From: Agelaius tricolor | Lineage: Eukaryota; Chordata; Aves; Passeriformes; Icteridae | Length of the DNA stretch: 64,000 nt | Direction of reading: 5' to 3' | Assembly (NCBI GenBank): GCA_023055355.1 | Contig: JALJCS010000006.1 | Location: forward strand, 33,238,501-33,302,500 | In this document: positions 12,301-22,562 of the stretch, piece after piece | Layout: the number at the start of each line of letters is the position of its first letter | How positions within the stretch are numbered: the first letter of the stretch is position 1 | Made by a program: the position numbers and the translations under genes | The notes under the pieces: generated by a model | What the model saw: only the letters and a program-made list of their open reading frames with translations | Databases searched by the model: none | Told to the model about the DNA's origin: nothing

Positions 12301-15300
12301 AACAGCTGGGGCATGGGATGGAGTTATGCTTGGAGTAAGGGAATCTATTGTAAGAGAGAGGCAGCTTGTTATGCTGCATTATGGGATGGCAGAACAACAG
12401 TCCTGCTTTTTTATGCCACAGATTTTTGTCTTGCTTGTGTTACATTGATATCAAGTTATAGGTCACTTGCCACAAGTCACCACAAGTTGGTTATTTTAAC
12501 CTCATAGCTGTCTGGGTATCAAGACTTTGTATTCTAATAGCCTGTCTGCCCAGAAAAGTAGATCTGGGAGGTGAAGTGGACAGCTGGCATAATATATGGA
12601 CGCTTGAACCCGGAAATGAAAGACAGCTGCTAGGTCTAATTTTAAACATAGCTCTTGATCAGATCCCTCTAGATCCTGCTTGCCCTGCCACAGCAAAGTT
12701 ATTAGTGGGAGTAGAGACACAAGAAGTTGAAGATACTGGTAAAGAGCTTTTGTGAGGAAGGGAATCACCCTTGTTCCAGTTATGGTATTTCCATTTTTCA
12801 CAGTAAGTATTGTCAGCTTCCAGAGAAGGGGAGTGGAAATGGTTTGTGGCTGGTACACGGTCTAACACTGCTGACACGGGCAGCTCTTCTGGGTCCTCGT
12901 AATGGGCAGTGGGACTCCCTGCTATGCAAATACGAGGGCAGGCAGCGCTGTTTCAAATGAGGAAAATGTAACAGAGTGGGGGTTTTCCTAACATTTTAAA
13001 ATAGCACGTGGTTACAAATCAGCAGGTTGTAATTCCGAGTTTTTACATCAGGACTCGGGAATGCGGCAGCGTTAGCGGCGGTCTGGAGCTCCATCTAGCG
13101 GGGCGGAGTAAATTCCGCTGGCTGGGTTTGGATTATTTTAGCAAGTGCAAAAATAACCACGAATAATATCGTACTGATAGAATTCTTCACTTGGGATTAG
13201 CGAGTTAGACACATTATTAATTCAGCAGCTGGTTAAGTGTTTTCAAGTTTCTGTTTTGCTTTCAGAATGCCATTACCAAGCTGGGTTGGCTTTGGGGGTT
13301 TTTTCAAGTGTGACGGTATTGTTCAGCTTTATTACAACTATGATGCTAAAATTAAGGGCTATGGAAACATTTCTGGTACTCGTTCTCTTTAGAGAGTTAT
13401 CTAACCTCTGGGAATTTTGGTAGCAAGCAGAAGATTGCTCCTCTGATGTGAAGATTTCCCTCTATTAGACTGCTCTGTTAATCGCAATAGGTTTGGGAAT
13501 AACAGCATTGCTATCTGCTTTTAAAAAGTGAAACATCCAATTTTTTAAAATACATGCTTTTTAATATATATAACGATAAACTTGAAGAAGTAAGAATAAA
13601 GAAAAAATTTTGTTTGTTTTATTAAAGAACTTTAAACTACAACTTGACTTTACACTTACCAAGCTTGGTTAGGATAGAAATGTTACAAAAACATAATTGT
13701 ATTATTCTAAAGGCACTCTGCTTAAAGTGGTGTTAATCTCCAGTACAGAGAGGCAGTCTAAATAAGTTAATGATCACATTCAAATATAAGTGCAGCATGC
13801 ATTTATCTATCTCTTTTCCTAAGAAAAGTGGATAAACCAGGAATTTATTATAATTTGACATATAAAAATTTTGATGTAAAGCATTGTAAATAGCATGATA
13901 GGAACTGACAGAGGCAGTTGGAGCTGGAGTTGTGGGACAGAGGCCATAAATAGCCAAATGAGGTCACATTTCATAAAGCATGCCTCCTAATTTGTTTTCA
14001 ACAGTATTAGCCCAACTAGTATTAGTTTTGTGTTGTATTTAAACTTTCAGCTTTCCTGCCTCCTGCACAACAGAATGCTGCTCCTGTTGATTCGACTCAA
14101 AAGCTTGGGAGTGACAGCTGCCAGGGAGGGCTCATTTCAAATCTTCTATCCCATGTTTGCCTGTGTATCCTTTCTAAACACGCATTTTTGTCTGTACCTC
14201 CCATCTAAAGCTCTTCTTGTCAACAGGCAAGCTCAGAGCTACCAAAACTGCGAAAGGACGAGCAGAAAGCACGAAACGCGCTCTTGGCTGATATCCAGCA
14301 GGGAACTCGCCTGAGGAAAGTGACCCAAATCAACGACCGCAGTGCGCCACAGATTGAAAGTGAGCATGGGCTCCTCAGCAAGGCCCTGGGGGAGCTTTGC
14401 TGAAGCCTCAGGCATGGGTGGAGGTTCACATGGACAGCTTCAAATGGAAGGGCAGGTTTAACATCAGCGAAGGTCTGCATCATTGTATGGCTTTAGGATG
14501 CAGAGAGAGGACACTTTCTAAACGTGCATCCTGCTCTGACATCAATGACTGTTAACACTTCATGTTAGTTATCACCTTAACAGGCATTCCTTGTTCCAAA
14601 ATAAATAATGAATGATGAAATCCTTGAGAGCATTTCAATAAAATAGTTAGGTGGGAATTGTTGGCTCTTGCAGAAGAATTGTTCTTTATTAGATTAAAAG
14701 AACAAAAAAAAAGCCAAAAAATTCTGGAAACATAAATTCAGTATTAGGCCTAACACAGTGGCTTCTTGGTGTCATGATTTGCATGAGGTTGAAAAGCACC
14801 AGAGGGTGCTGTGCTCCAAGGTACAGGTCAGAGAGGGACGGCAGTTCCTGTATAACAGGACAGGGAAAAGTTTAGCCTTGGCTTTTGTTGCCACCAGGCC
14901 TTAGCAGTCTCAGGGCAAGGATGAAATGATTTTCTGATATACCCTGCATTTTTCGTTCTTTTTAACAGAACCCAAAGGAGCTAACAGAGATGGAGGTAAC
15001 CCAGCTGTTAATAAAGGTGGCTCTCAGCAGCCCCTGGGAGGTTTATTTGCTGGTGGCTTTCCTGTTCTCAGACCAGCAGGCCAGAGGGACATGACAGGTA
15101 AGGGCTTCATTTGTATGAAAGCAGAGCTGGGTGGGCAGAAATTTGGGATGAAAAGTAATTTGGGATTAGCTTTACTGATTGATTTTTATTGGGGTTTTCT
15201 TCTGAATGCTTAGTTCATCATGTGACCATGGAGGGCTCAATTAATAATGTGATTGAAGCCACCTTTCTAGATCTCAGGTGCCTTATTTCTTAAAACATAA

Positions 15301-18300
15301 ATAAAAAGCTATCTCCACACTTGGTAAGAAAGAGATTAAATAGATCTCTGCAGCTGGGGTTTTTACATTATTTTAATGAAAGCTTTTAATTGTGTCTTGA
15401 ATATAGTATTGAAATCTGAGCTTATCAGTTTCAGAACAAATGGCAAAGTCATATTCCTTTCCTCCACTAGTGTCTATTTTTATGGTATTACAGTCCTGTG
15501 TATGACTTTAAAGATTCATATATTAGATTTTTGCCCTCTGGATTTTATAGAGTATAGCTTTGATCCAACAAGGTAATTTACTGATCTGAAAAATAAGGAT
15601 ATTGTTGCTTCACAATGACAGGACGAAGGCACATGGGGAGCCCTACTGCTGCTTTCCCCTCAAGAAGTGCCAGTATCAATGAGAAATTACTTTTATAGTC
15701 ACAGTAATGACCTCTGGCACTGCTGAGCAGGTGGTGCCTGCTCAGGAAGCACAGAGCAAAGTAGATTTTTGTAGGGAAAGACAGAACTTGGCTCTACCTG
15801 AAGGTTTTTTGCTCCCAAAAGGCAAGCCAAAGATGCACAGCACTGTGTGTGGTGGGGGTTTTGACATAGCTTCAGTTGCAGTAACTACTTTGAGTTGTTC
15901 TTGAAACTATGGCCATGCCTATGAGATTATGCGAGTGTTGAATGAGATGCCTTTTTTGACATCTTGCTGTGTGATAAATCCTTGACATTTACTCAGGAAA
16001 AGACATTTTTTAAGTTCAAGAGTCTTCAGGCATTTGCTGTTAAAAAGGAAATACCAGAACCTGTGCCTTCCGGAAAGCCTTTGAGGCATTGCTTTTAAAA
16101 ACTTGGCTTTTATCCGTGGAGCTGAGGTTTCTGTAATATTTGTGTGAATTTTTTGATCCTAAGCAAGTACTTAACTTGAAGGATGCCAGTTCATGTGTGT
16201 CATACTGCTCGTGTACTTTTCACTAGGAGTCTCAATACCCAGCGGGCTGTACCAGGCAAGATGAGGCTGGTATGAAGGGCCCTAGGCTCTACAGAAAAGT
16301 TCCTTCTCCTCAAACTGTTTCATTCTGCAGAAGATGAGGAGCAAGGAGGGGAGCAAGGTCTCCCAGCAGGTCGTCATATAACTAAGCAGAATCCCTGGTG
16401 CCCACTAGAGTTGCATTACTCCCTAAGCCGTATTACAGCGTGGGCAACCGGGGTGAATGAGTTTGATCCCTCCGGGCATCCACTGGGGAGGGGAAGATGA
16501 AGAGCTTGTCTTTATCGGTGTTCGGTCTGAGGAGTGGGAGCGCAATCCCGGTGTGTAACATGTGATACCTGGTTTCCAGCAGGGAAGCTCTCCGGAGGCC
16601 GAGCAGCATCCCCCAGACCCTCCGCACCGCCGAGCAGCGGCGCTGCCAAGGCGAACAGCACCCCCTCGCAGCCGGCCGAGGTTCCAAGGGCAGCTGTCCC
16701 ACCGGAGCCTCCCGGCACCTCCCGAGCCGCAGCGGGAGCGGGTCCCGGGCGGCCCAGCCTGCCCGCGCCCCCTCCGCCGCCCCCCGCTTCCAGCAAGCCT
16801 TCCCTCACCTTCCCTCCTCCTCCCCCTGTGCCCCCTCCGGCCGATCGCCCTGCCAAGGGGGTGACCCCCGGCGCTGCTCCCCCGGCCCCGCTCCCTCCCC
16901 CTCAGGCTGACAAACCCACCAAACCCCAAGCAGGCGCTCCGCCCCCGCCGCCCCCTCCTCCTCCTCCTCCTCCCCCGCTGCCCCCCGTGCCCCCCTGCGG
17001 GCTGCCGGGCAGGGCCGCCGAGGCCTCTGCGGCCGCCGCCGCTCCGGCCGAGGGAAGGGAATGTCCCCCTCCCACGCCGCCGCCTCCTCCGCCGCCACAC
17101 GGCCACCCCCCGCCCGCGAACAGGCTCTCCTTTTCCCCGTCCCCGGGCTTCAGCGGTGCCGACGTGCCCCCTCCGCTGCCCCCCAAGTCTCCCCACGTGC
17201 TGTCACAGTTCCATAAGCCGAGCAACATCCAGTCGCTGCCGCTGCCACCCACCCCCGGCCCCCCTCAGCCCGCAGCCGTGGGAGAGACCAGGAAGAAGAG
17301 ACCCGGCCGAGGCGCAGGTGAGAGAGGCACCCCGAAGGAAGGAGGCTTTTCCCTCCCTCTGGCTAGCGGGGAAAATCACAGAATGATTTGGGTTAGAACA
17401 GGACCTTGAAGATGACTTAGTTCTTCAAGGCTGCCTTCGAACCCAAACCATTCAATTACACTGGTGACTGGAGAGCAAGGAGGGCGGGGATGGAGAGCAC
17501 ACATGGGAGGAATCCCCGTAGGTTGCACGGCTCGTGATGAACACCCAAAACACTCGGCTTTTTGAGGTGCCAGGCAGTTCTTAGCACCAAGCACACATGC
17601 GTTATCGTCTAAGCTCTTGGAAGCAACATGCTGATCAGTGGAGACAACTCTTAGGACCACTGGGCTGCTTCTTGTTTTTGTGTTGGCATTGGTATGTCTC
17701 CAACAGTGCAATGGGTTGTACCTGACAGGCTCAGGTGAGGGAGCAGACTACACACCACGGTGTCTGCCAGGTCAGCAGCTGCTCATGTGCCAGCCTGCCT
17801 AGGATACCAATCTACAGCTGTAGCCATGTAGGAGCAATACTGGCAATAGCTGGGAAACACTAGAGAACATAATGAAACAGAGATGGGGCAGCTACCAGAG
17901 CCATAGGTGAGCAAAAGCAAATCTGGCTGCAGCCCTCTGCTCTTCAACAAAGGGAAGCAGCCAGTGCCTCCTGCAATCAAGGCAGTTGGGCCAAAGGCTT
18001 CTCCAACTGCTTGGGAAGTGGGGTATTATCCAGTATTTCCTTGAGTAGATGATAGGAGGAAATTTTGTTAGACTCCTCTAATGTAATGAAAATAATAAAA
18101 AAGATGAGCCTAGATCTGTGTGGGTTTGAGAAATGGAGATAACTACTTAACAGGGAACATCTGAAAGAGAATGTTCTGTACCCTGTATTTTAGCAGCCAC
18201 ATGTCAGGAGAAAGATTACTGGTTCCCTTTGAGAGCCAGGGGAAAGGCCATGTAAGTACAGCAGGTCAGGTGCCTTGTGGTGATGCTTAATGCTGCTCAG

Positions 18301-20836
18301 AACTCTCTGATGAACTGTTGCTATGTTGAGATGCCCATTTCTCATGGTAGTTCAATTTGTATGTTTTCCATAAATTTACCCTGCCTGTCCCTTGTTATGT
18401 AGGAGAATAAGCAGTTTTGAGTGGTTGCTAACTTGGAGGCCTTGGGCTCCCTCCCCCTCACACAACTCCTGTGTTCTTCCAGATGTAAATTTTGATGGCC
18501 CTTGCAACTCCTCAGTGAAATGCACAAGACTAATGGTAATTCCATTGCATAGCTGCCAAAGTGTCAGGAAATTTTCTTTTAGACATACCACCTAGTGTGC
18601 TTGTTTTGTTGATTTCCTTTGCTTAAAGAGACTGCTTCTTCTTGTGAAAGTGGAAGGATAATCTTCCCTTCCAGACTGGGACAAAACCACACTTCACAAT
18701 GTCACACTTTCCTTAGAACTGGAAATGGAAAGCCCCAGCCAATTCCAGTAGCGACTTGAATTTAATACTTAATGCTACAAATCTGTGGTCAGGCTTGGCA
18801 AACAACGTCTGTGGGTATGTTTGCCCCAAATACTGCAATTCTTTCTACACCCCCTCCATTTTTTTGTAGTTTACTGTTGGGTTAAGTCATGATGATGCTT
18901 ATATCCTGGGTTTTTTTTAAAGGAACCGGTGCTGGGAAGCTGGTCACACCTCCACAGCCACCTGCAAGATCCCCAACAACTGAACTTACAAGCAAGTCTG
19001 GAGTCTCAGCCTGGGCTACAACTCATGACTCCTACACACCACTTAAAAATGGAAATATGCACATCATTGGTAATATCATTAAATTAAATATCTTGTCCGT
19101 AGTTAATCATTTTAGAACAAAAGCCTGTTTGTGTCTCAGATCTCAAAAACTCACTCAAGACTTTGTCCTAGCAATAACAGACTAGTGTAATAGAAACATT
19201 TTTGTACAACCTTATACAATTATAGAAAATTAAGGCTTTTTTAAAAAGGATTTGAATTCAGTCGGTAGAAAAGAAAAGCATGCACTACCTGCAAAGTTAC
19301 TTGTAAATATTAGAAGTTCCCATAGTGTGCTTATATTACTATTCTTCAAACCAGATTGTGGACATTTAGAGGTTTCACTCCTATAGGGCAAAGACCAGTA
19401 AGAATTATTTTTGTGGTCTGATGAATTGGCCATTCATTCTTGTTTACAGCTACATGTCTTAAACTACCAATGAATACCTCTATTACCATAGTACCATCAA
19501 TGCAGAAAACTGGAACAGCAGACAGAAACTTAACTTCAGTTTTAACAGCAGGCAGTGATTGCAATTAAGGCAAAAAGCTTGGATGGCTCACAGAAGTATT
19601 CAAGATGTTTTCTATAGAATGAGCCACTATCAGTTTCAGGAGGAAATAAGCCAACTTTTTTAATAGAAATTACTTGTGGCAACATTGTTGGGTTTTAGGG
19701 TTTTTGGGAGGGGTTTTTTGGGTATTTTTGTTTGTTTTTTGTTGTTGTTGTTTTAAGTTTCTCTCCAGCATCAGCTAATGTTTATTTCCCTGAAACTTCC
19801 CAGATGACTTTGAATCAAAATTTACTTTCCATTCTGTGGAAGATTTCCCTCCACCTGATGAATTCAAACCATTTCAGAAAACATATCCCAGCAAGATACC
19901 CAGAGGTAAGTGTGTAAACATGGAAAGATCTGATCATTATCAAGAGGTTTAAAAATGGGGATGCAAAATAAAGAACTGAACCAGCATTAGCATAACTGGA
20001 CTGCTAGCACTGGCACAGAGAGGAATGGGATTTCTCACAGTGGCAACAGGGACTAAAGATATAATGAAAAGCACTTAGTTACTTTAGAGTCTTAGCTAAA
20101 TACAAATGTTGTGGCTGGACATGCAGCCTATGTTTTTAGATTGCTAAATTTGCAAAGTCTGTGATGTTAAAATAGTCATGTTGTAAAAATAGACTTGGGC
20201 AGCTACTGAGTTTGACTTTTTTGTTCACTAATTTGTGAAATCGCAGAGAAAGACAACTTGATCCATGTCTTCCATTATGTATTGTGACTTAAATCCTATG
20301 CGTGGTGTTTTACACACCTGAATAACAAAGAGACTTAGTACCTGAACTTTGTCAGAAAGTGATAAATGGCTGAACCTTGCTTTATTTTTTTTCTCCTTTC
20401 TTAACTTAGTAACTTAGAATCAGGTCACTGTTGTAAGAACAGTTTAGCTATCCAGTTTTGAAAATGGGTAGTTTAAAGTGCCAAAAGATCTCATGCCCAT
20501 ATTCTGTTTTTTTATAAAACCCAGTTTTCTGTATTATTAGATCTCCAACTTTTAATTAACCTTTTTTTTGTTTCCATGCTAAGGTACTTAGCATGACTTT
20601 TCATAGCAGCCTCAGGCTAAATTGTCTGCTGTATATTCTGACTTTTTACTGAAGGGCTGCAGAGCACAAGCAATATGTGTGTGTATGTATGTAAACATAT
20701 GTATGTATATACCAGGGGTAGCAAATAAATGCAGCATCCCTGCTGTATAACTGCGTCCAAAATACCTATTTAAAATCTGTCCTATCTATTTACAGATCCC
20801 TCTAAAAATCCTCCATTAAGAACACACGTGAGATGA
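229..20836 (+). CDS. WIPF3: WIPF3 (WAS/WASL-interacting protein family member 3, CR16), complete coding span of seven exons
   Basis: The spliced CDS joins 229-342, 14227-14359, 14969-15097, 16583-17317, 18923-19069, 19804-19905 and 20796-20836. This is 1401 nt, 466 residues plus TGA, with compatible phases at every junction. Residues 1-38 are polyproline with SGGPPPPPP repeats. Residues about 50-72 form the verprolin/WH2 actin-binding motif (LLADIQQGTRLRKV). Residues 126-371 are a proline-rich region with runs typical of profilin and SH3 ligands. Residues 420-453 form the WASP/N-WASP-binding segment (FESKFTFHSVEDFPPPDEF, then KTYPSK). WIP-family proteins bind G-actin and WASP/N-WASP in the cytoplasm and control Arp2/3-driven actin assembly; CR16 is known from testis and brain. 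ADIQQGTRLRKVTQINDRSA matches WIPF3 rather than WIPF1 or WIPF2. Length is close to human WIPF3 (about 483). The C-terminal tail differs from the human form I know. The next gene, SCRN1, converges, as in human. Confidence 0.96.
283..336 (+). repeat. 27 bp tandem duplication inside the polyproline coding exon
   Basis: Two adjacent 27-base units (283-309 and 310-336) differ at only a couple of bases and code the repeated SGGPPPPPP block. This in-frame duplication probably varies between species. Confidence 0.85.
10147..10194 (+). repeat. 24 bp tandem duplication
   Basis: Two adjacent 24-base units starting GATGTAAAGTGACATTCTGA differ at a single position. They lie within WIPF3 intron 1. No function is apparent. 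Confidence 0.85.
13088..13106 (+). promoter_or_regulatory. CTCF-like motif in a GC-rich intronic patch
   Basis: GCTCCATCTAGCGGGGCGG resembles the common CTCF core form GCGCCATCTAGTGGC, with a few differences. It sits in a short CpG-containing stretch (about 13030-13130) within otherwise AT-rich WIPF3 intron 1. Binding is inferred from the motif only. Confidence 0.35.
14227..14359 (+). CDS. WIPF3: WIPF3 coding exon 2 (WH2 / verprolin homology exon)
   Basis: Codes residues 39-82 plus the first base of residue 83. It contains the actin-binding WH2 core: RNALLADIQQGTRLRKV, then TQINDRSAPQIE. The LLxxIxxGxxLxKV pattern is complete, so G-actin binding should be retained. The acceptor is CAACAG and the donor A|GTGAGC. 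The segment ADIQQGTRLRKVTQINDRSA is identical to human WIPF3 as I recall it. Confidence 0.97.
14360..14968 (+). other. WIPF3: WIPF3 intron 2
   Basis: A 609-base intron from GTGAGC to TTTTTAACAG. I see no feature beyond an A-rich run near 14700-14720. Confidence 0.9.
14969..15097 (+). CDS. WIPF3: WIPF3 coding exon 3
   Basis: Codes residues 83-125 plus one base of 126, entering and leaving in phase 1. Its peptide includes PLGGLFAGGFPVLRPAGQRD, matching the LGDLFAGGFPVLRPAGQRD block of mammalian WIPF3. This conserved glycine/phenylalanine block follows the WH2 motif in all WIP proteins (GLGGLFQAGMPKLR in WIPF1). The donor is ACAG|GTAAGG. Confidence 0.96.
15098..16582 (+). other. WIPF3: WIPF3 intron 3
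   Basis: A 1485-base intron. GC content rises steeply in its last 150 bases towards the polyproline exon. It ends in a tandem acceptor (CCAGCAG). No other feature was recognised. Confidence 0.88.
16579..16583 (+). promoter_or_regulatory. NAGNAG tandem splice acceptor of WIPF3 exon 4
   Basis: The sequence TTTCCAGCAG|GG offers AG at 578-579 and at 581-582 (last three digits of 16578-16582). Both keep the frame. The proximal choice adds CAG and changes the junction peptide from MTG-KLSGG to MTA-GKLSGG. Confidence 0.7.
16583..17317 (+). CDS. WIPF3: WIPF3 coding exon 4 (large polyproline exon)
   Basis: The 735-base exon codes residues 126-370 plus one base of 371. It is extremely GC- and CpG-rich and codes a low-complexity proline-rich region. 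This includes several (P)5-14 runs that fit profilin binding, a CGLPG segment matching the CGYPG of mammalian WIPF3, and PPPLPPKSP, an SH3-ligand-like site shared with mammals. It ends with RKKRPGRGAG before the donor CAG|GTGAGA. The start assumes the second AG of a NAGNAG acceptor; using the first AG adds one residue. Homopolymer length may be affected by assembly error or polymorphism. Confidence 0.95.
17318..18922 (+). other. WIPF3: WIPF3 intron 4
   Basis: A 1605-base intron from GTGAGA to TTTTTTTTAAAG. Near its start is an inverted pair of CR1-tail-like sequences (17378-17455). Otherwise I see no gene or clear repeat. Confidence 0.88.
17378..17455. repeat. CR1 3'-tail-like fragments in inverted orientation
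   Basis: Bases 17378-17425 (ACAGAATGATTTGGGTTAGA and following) look like the complement of a CR1 LINE 3' end. Bases 17440-17453 (AACCCAAACCATTC) are the opposite orientation of the same tail. The two arms, 17381-17394 and 17440-17453, pair over 14 bases with one mismatch, with a loop of about 45 bases. Confidence 0.55.
18923..19069 (+). CDS. WIPF3: WIPF3 coding exon 5
   Basis: Codes residues 371-419 plus one base of 420. The peptide contains PPARSPTTELTSKS, nearly identical to PPARSPTTELSSKS of mammalian WIPF3, and ends KNGNMHII, matching RNGSLHII. The donor is ATTG|GTAATA. This exon leads into the WASP-binding region. Confidence 0.96.
19070..19803 (+). other. WIPF3: WIPF3 intron 5
   Basis: A 734-base intron with a T-rich tract before the acceptor TTCCCAG. 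A guanine-run cluster at 19690-19722 lies 81 bases upstream of the next exon. Confidence 0.88.
19690..19722 (+). other. Potential G-quadruplex motif upstream of the WASP-binding exon
   Basis: Five guanine runs (690-692, 698-700, 706-708, 710-713 and 720-722 of 19xxx) are separated by loops of 5, 5, 1 and 6 bases. This fits the usual G3+N1-7 pattern. It is on the transcribed-RNA sense strand, so a structure could form in the pre-mRNA. Confidence 0.6.
19804..19905 (+). CDS. WIPF3: WIPF3 coding exon 6 (WASP/N-WASP-binding domain)
   Basis: Codes residues 420-453 plus one base of 454. The peptide DDFESKFTFHSVEDFPPPDE, then FKPFQKTYPSKIPR, is the conserved WASP-interaction segment of the WIP family. 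In WIPF1 the matching region is ESRFYFHPISDLPPPEPY, then YPSK. Both the FxFH and the DxPPPxxY/F parts are intact. The donor is AGAG|GTAAGT. Confidence 0.97.
19906..20795 (+). other. WIPF3: WIPF3 intron 6
   Basis: An 890-base AT-rich intron from GTAAGT to ATTTACAG. It holds a short TG/TATG-rich simple repeat at about 20674-20712. No other feature was seen. Confidence 0.85.
20674..20712 (+). repeat. TGTG/TATG simple repeat
   Basis: A short imperfect microsatellite of TGTGTGTATG/TATG units lies in WIPF3 intron 6. Confidence 0.7.
20796..20836 (+). CDS. WIPF3: WIPF3 final coding exon (short alternative-type C-terminus)
   Basis: After the acceptor ATTTACAG the exon completes residue 454 and codes DPSKNPPLRTHVR, then TGA. 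The mammalian protein I know ends with a longer, different tail (SRTPGPWLQ and so on). This is therefore either the avian form, an alternative last exon, or a tail shared with other isoforms. The frame, acceptor and clean stop support it, but no homology from memory fixes it. Confidence 0.78.
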
Positions 20837-21990
20837 GAAGAGTCTTCTCATGTTCTCTGGACTAGTATTAAAAAAGAAGATCAAGATAATATATAAGACA
20901 GAAGGGGTCCCTGTTGCAGTGACAGATTGTATTTGAGTCACAAGTACTGCAATATTAACATTTCTATAAACTGTAAAACAATATAAATTACACCTTTTGA
21001 ACTGACCTACATACTACAGGAATGTTAGTAGTACAGGCTTTTAAATTACTGTATATAGGTGAATATTTTTTAAGCAAAGCAGCATAAAATTTAAATTCTT
21101 TGTAGTGTTGAAACAATTCTCATTCTTATTGTGCTGACAGTGTTACCTCAGAATGTTTTGTGCTACGTGCCTGTAGTTCTTTTTTCCCCTTCCATCATAA
21201 TTTTTGGAAATTCTCCAGTTATTATTTAGACATTTTTTTCAATGAACTGTCAAACTAATATCCTATCTTTAGTCTGTCTTAATGTTTCTTCACTTCTTCC
21301 ATTCTGCCTGGCCTCAGATTGCAGCAGGATGTCACTTTCATGAAGAGATGGGCCCTCAACCCTTTTCTCGTGAAGCATGAAGAGGAGATGCCAAGGAGCT
21401 GTGGCTGCTAATGAGCCTACCTCCTAATGATTACATATCCTTATAGGATAGTGTCTGAAGAAGCCCAGCTAGGTAGGGTGGTCATGGACTTGACAAAGAT
21501 GACAGAAGCTTTCCAAAGTAAAGGAAAAGGAAGTTGCTCTATTGTAAGCAAGAAAAAGAAATGGTGTGTGTGAATACACGTGCCGTGATGAGCGTATGTA
21601 AGGGCATGTGTCCTGTCTTTTCCTGCTGGCAAAGTGGGGATTTACCTTTTCTGTGATAGATTGCCTTTACCCAGCAATTCCAAAGCCTTTGGATGAGGGG
21701 TCCAAAACCTACATTTCAGAGCTACTACTGTTTGCTAGCAGTGAAAGTTCATTGCCCAAAACACACCACATGGAACACTCTGCCCCCAAAGTGGTTGTTG
21801 GTTTAAATAGAGTTGGATGGGGAAAAGTAACAGCCTAGCAGCAGACAAGACTTGAACTAATGCTTTTAATATTCAGACCTTAGGTAAGGTCTTTAGATCA
21901 CAGATGTTCAAATCTGGTCCTAAGATGTTTATTTCTAGCATTTATTACCCTTATTTTTGTGCATTGGGAGGAGTGGTGCCAGGGAGGTGT
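20837..21990 (+). other. Probable WIPF3 3' UTR and flank
   Basis: AT-rich noncoding sequence follows the stop codon. The only hexamer close by is ATTAAA at 20867-20872. I saw no canonical AATAAA up to the CR1 repeats, so the transcript end is unresolved. Confidence 0.5.
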
Positions 21991-21991
21991 G

Positions 21992-22543
21992 TGGGAAGTG
22001 ATTCTTCCCCTCTGCTCAGCACTAGTGAGCCACACCTGGTGTGTGGCCACATGGGCTGTGTCCAAATTCTGGGCTCCCCAGTGCAAAGAAGACGTGGCCA
22101 TGCTGAAGAGAGTCCTACAAAGGTGATGAAGGGGCTGAGAGCATCTCTCCTATGAGGAAAGGCTGAGAGAGCTGAGACTCATCAGCCTAGAAAAGAGAAG
22201 ACTCAGAGGGGATCTCTCCAATGTATATAAATATTTGAAGGGAGGGTATAAAGATGGACCCAGACTCTTTTCAATGATGTCCAGTGACAGAACCAGAGGA
22301 AATGGGCAGTTGCAACACAAGAGGTGCTGTCAGAACATCAGACAGCACTTTTTGACTGTGCAAGTGACTGAGCCTTGGAACAGGTTGCCCACAGACCTTG
22401 TAGAATCTCACTCCTTAAAGATAATCAAAAGCCATCTGGACTTTGTCCTCAGCAACTGGCACCTAGGTGACCCTGTTTGGCCAGGGGTGTTGGACCAGAT
22501 GACCTGTAGCCATCCCTTTCAATCCCAACCACCCTCTGATTCC
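21992..22543 (+). mobile_element. CR1 LINE 3' fragment (copy 1)
   Basis: The sequence follows the well-known 3' end of chicken-repeat-1 elements. Hallmarks in order are CTGGGCTCCCCAGTGCAAAG, CTCTCCTATGAGGAAAGGCT, GGAACAGGTTGCCCACAGA, and GACCAGATGACC with a CTGATTCC end. It is 5'-truncated, as is usual for CR1. A 131-codon open frame inside (22235-22630) is repeat-derived, not a gene. Confidence 0.88.
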
Positions 22544-22562
22544 CCTTTTTACAGCTTTTCTG

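Larger units (their letters stand above)
343..14226 (+). other. WIPF3: WIPF3 intron between coding exons 1 and 2 (13.9 kb)
   Basis: Long AT-rich intron with donor GTAAGA and acceptor TTGTCAACAG. I found no convincing exon on either strand; the ORFs are short and show no protein family. Local items are a 24 bp tandem duplication at 10147-10194 and a GC-richer patch at about 13030-13130 with a CTCF-like motif. Bases 490-660 could be an old transposon remnant but I could not identify it. Confidence 0.85.

Noticed and set aside
12078..12338. Possible extra exon in WIPF3 intron 1 (86-codon frame)
   Set aside because: No match to WIP proteins, and inclusion is not needed because exon 1 joins exon 2 in phase 0.
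16423..17196. 257-codon minus-strand frame opposite WIPF3 exon 4
   Set aside because: It is an antisense shadow of the GC-rich polyproline exon, giving low-complexity Gly/Arg text.
20867..20872. ATTAAA as the WIPF3 polyadenylation signal
   Set aside because: It would give a 3' UTR of only about 50 bases, with no clear downstream GU-rich element. Possible but not supported.
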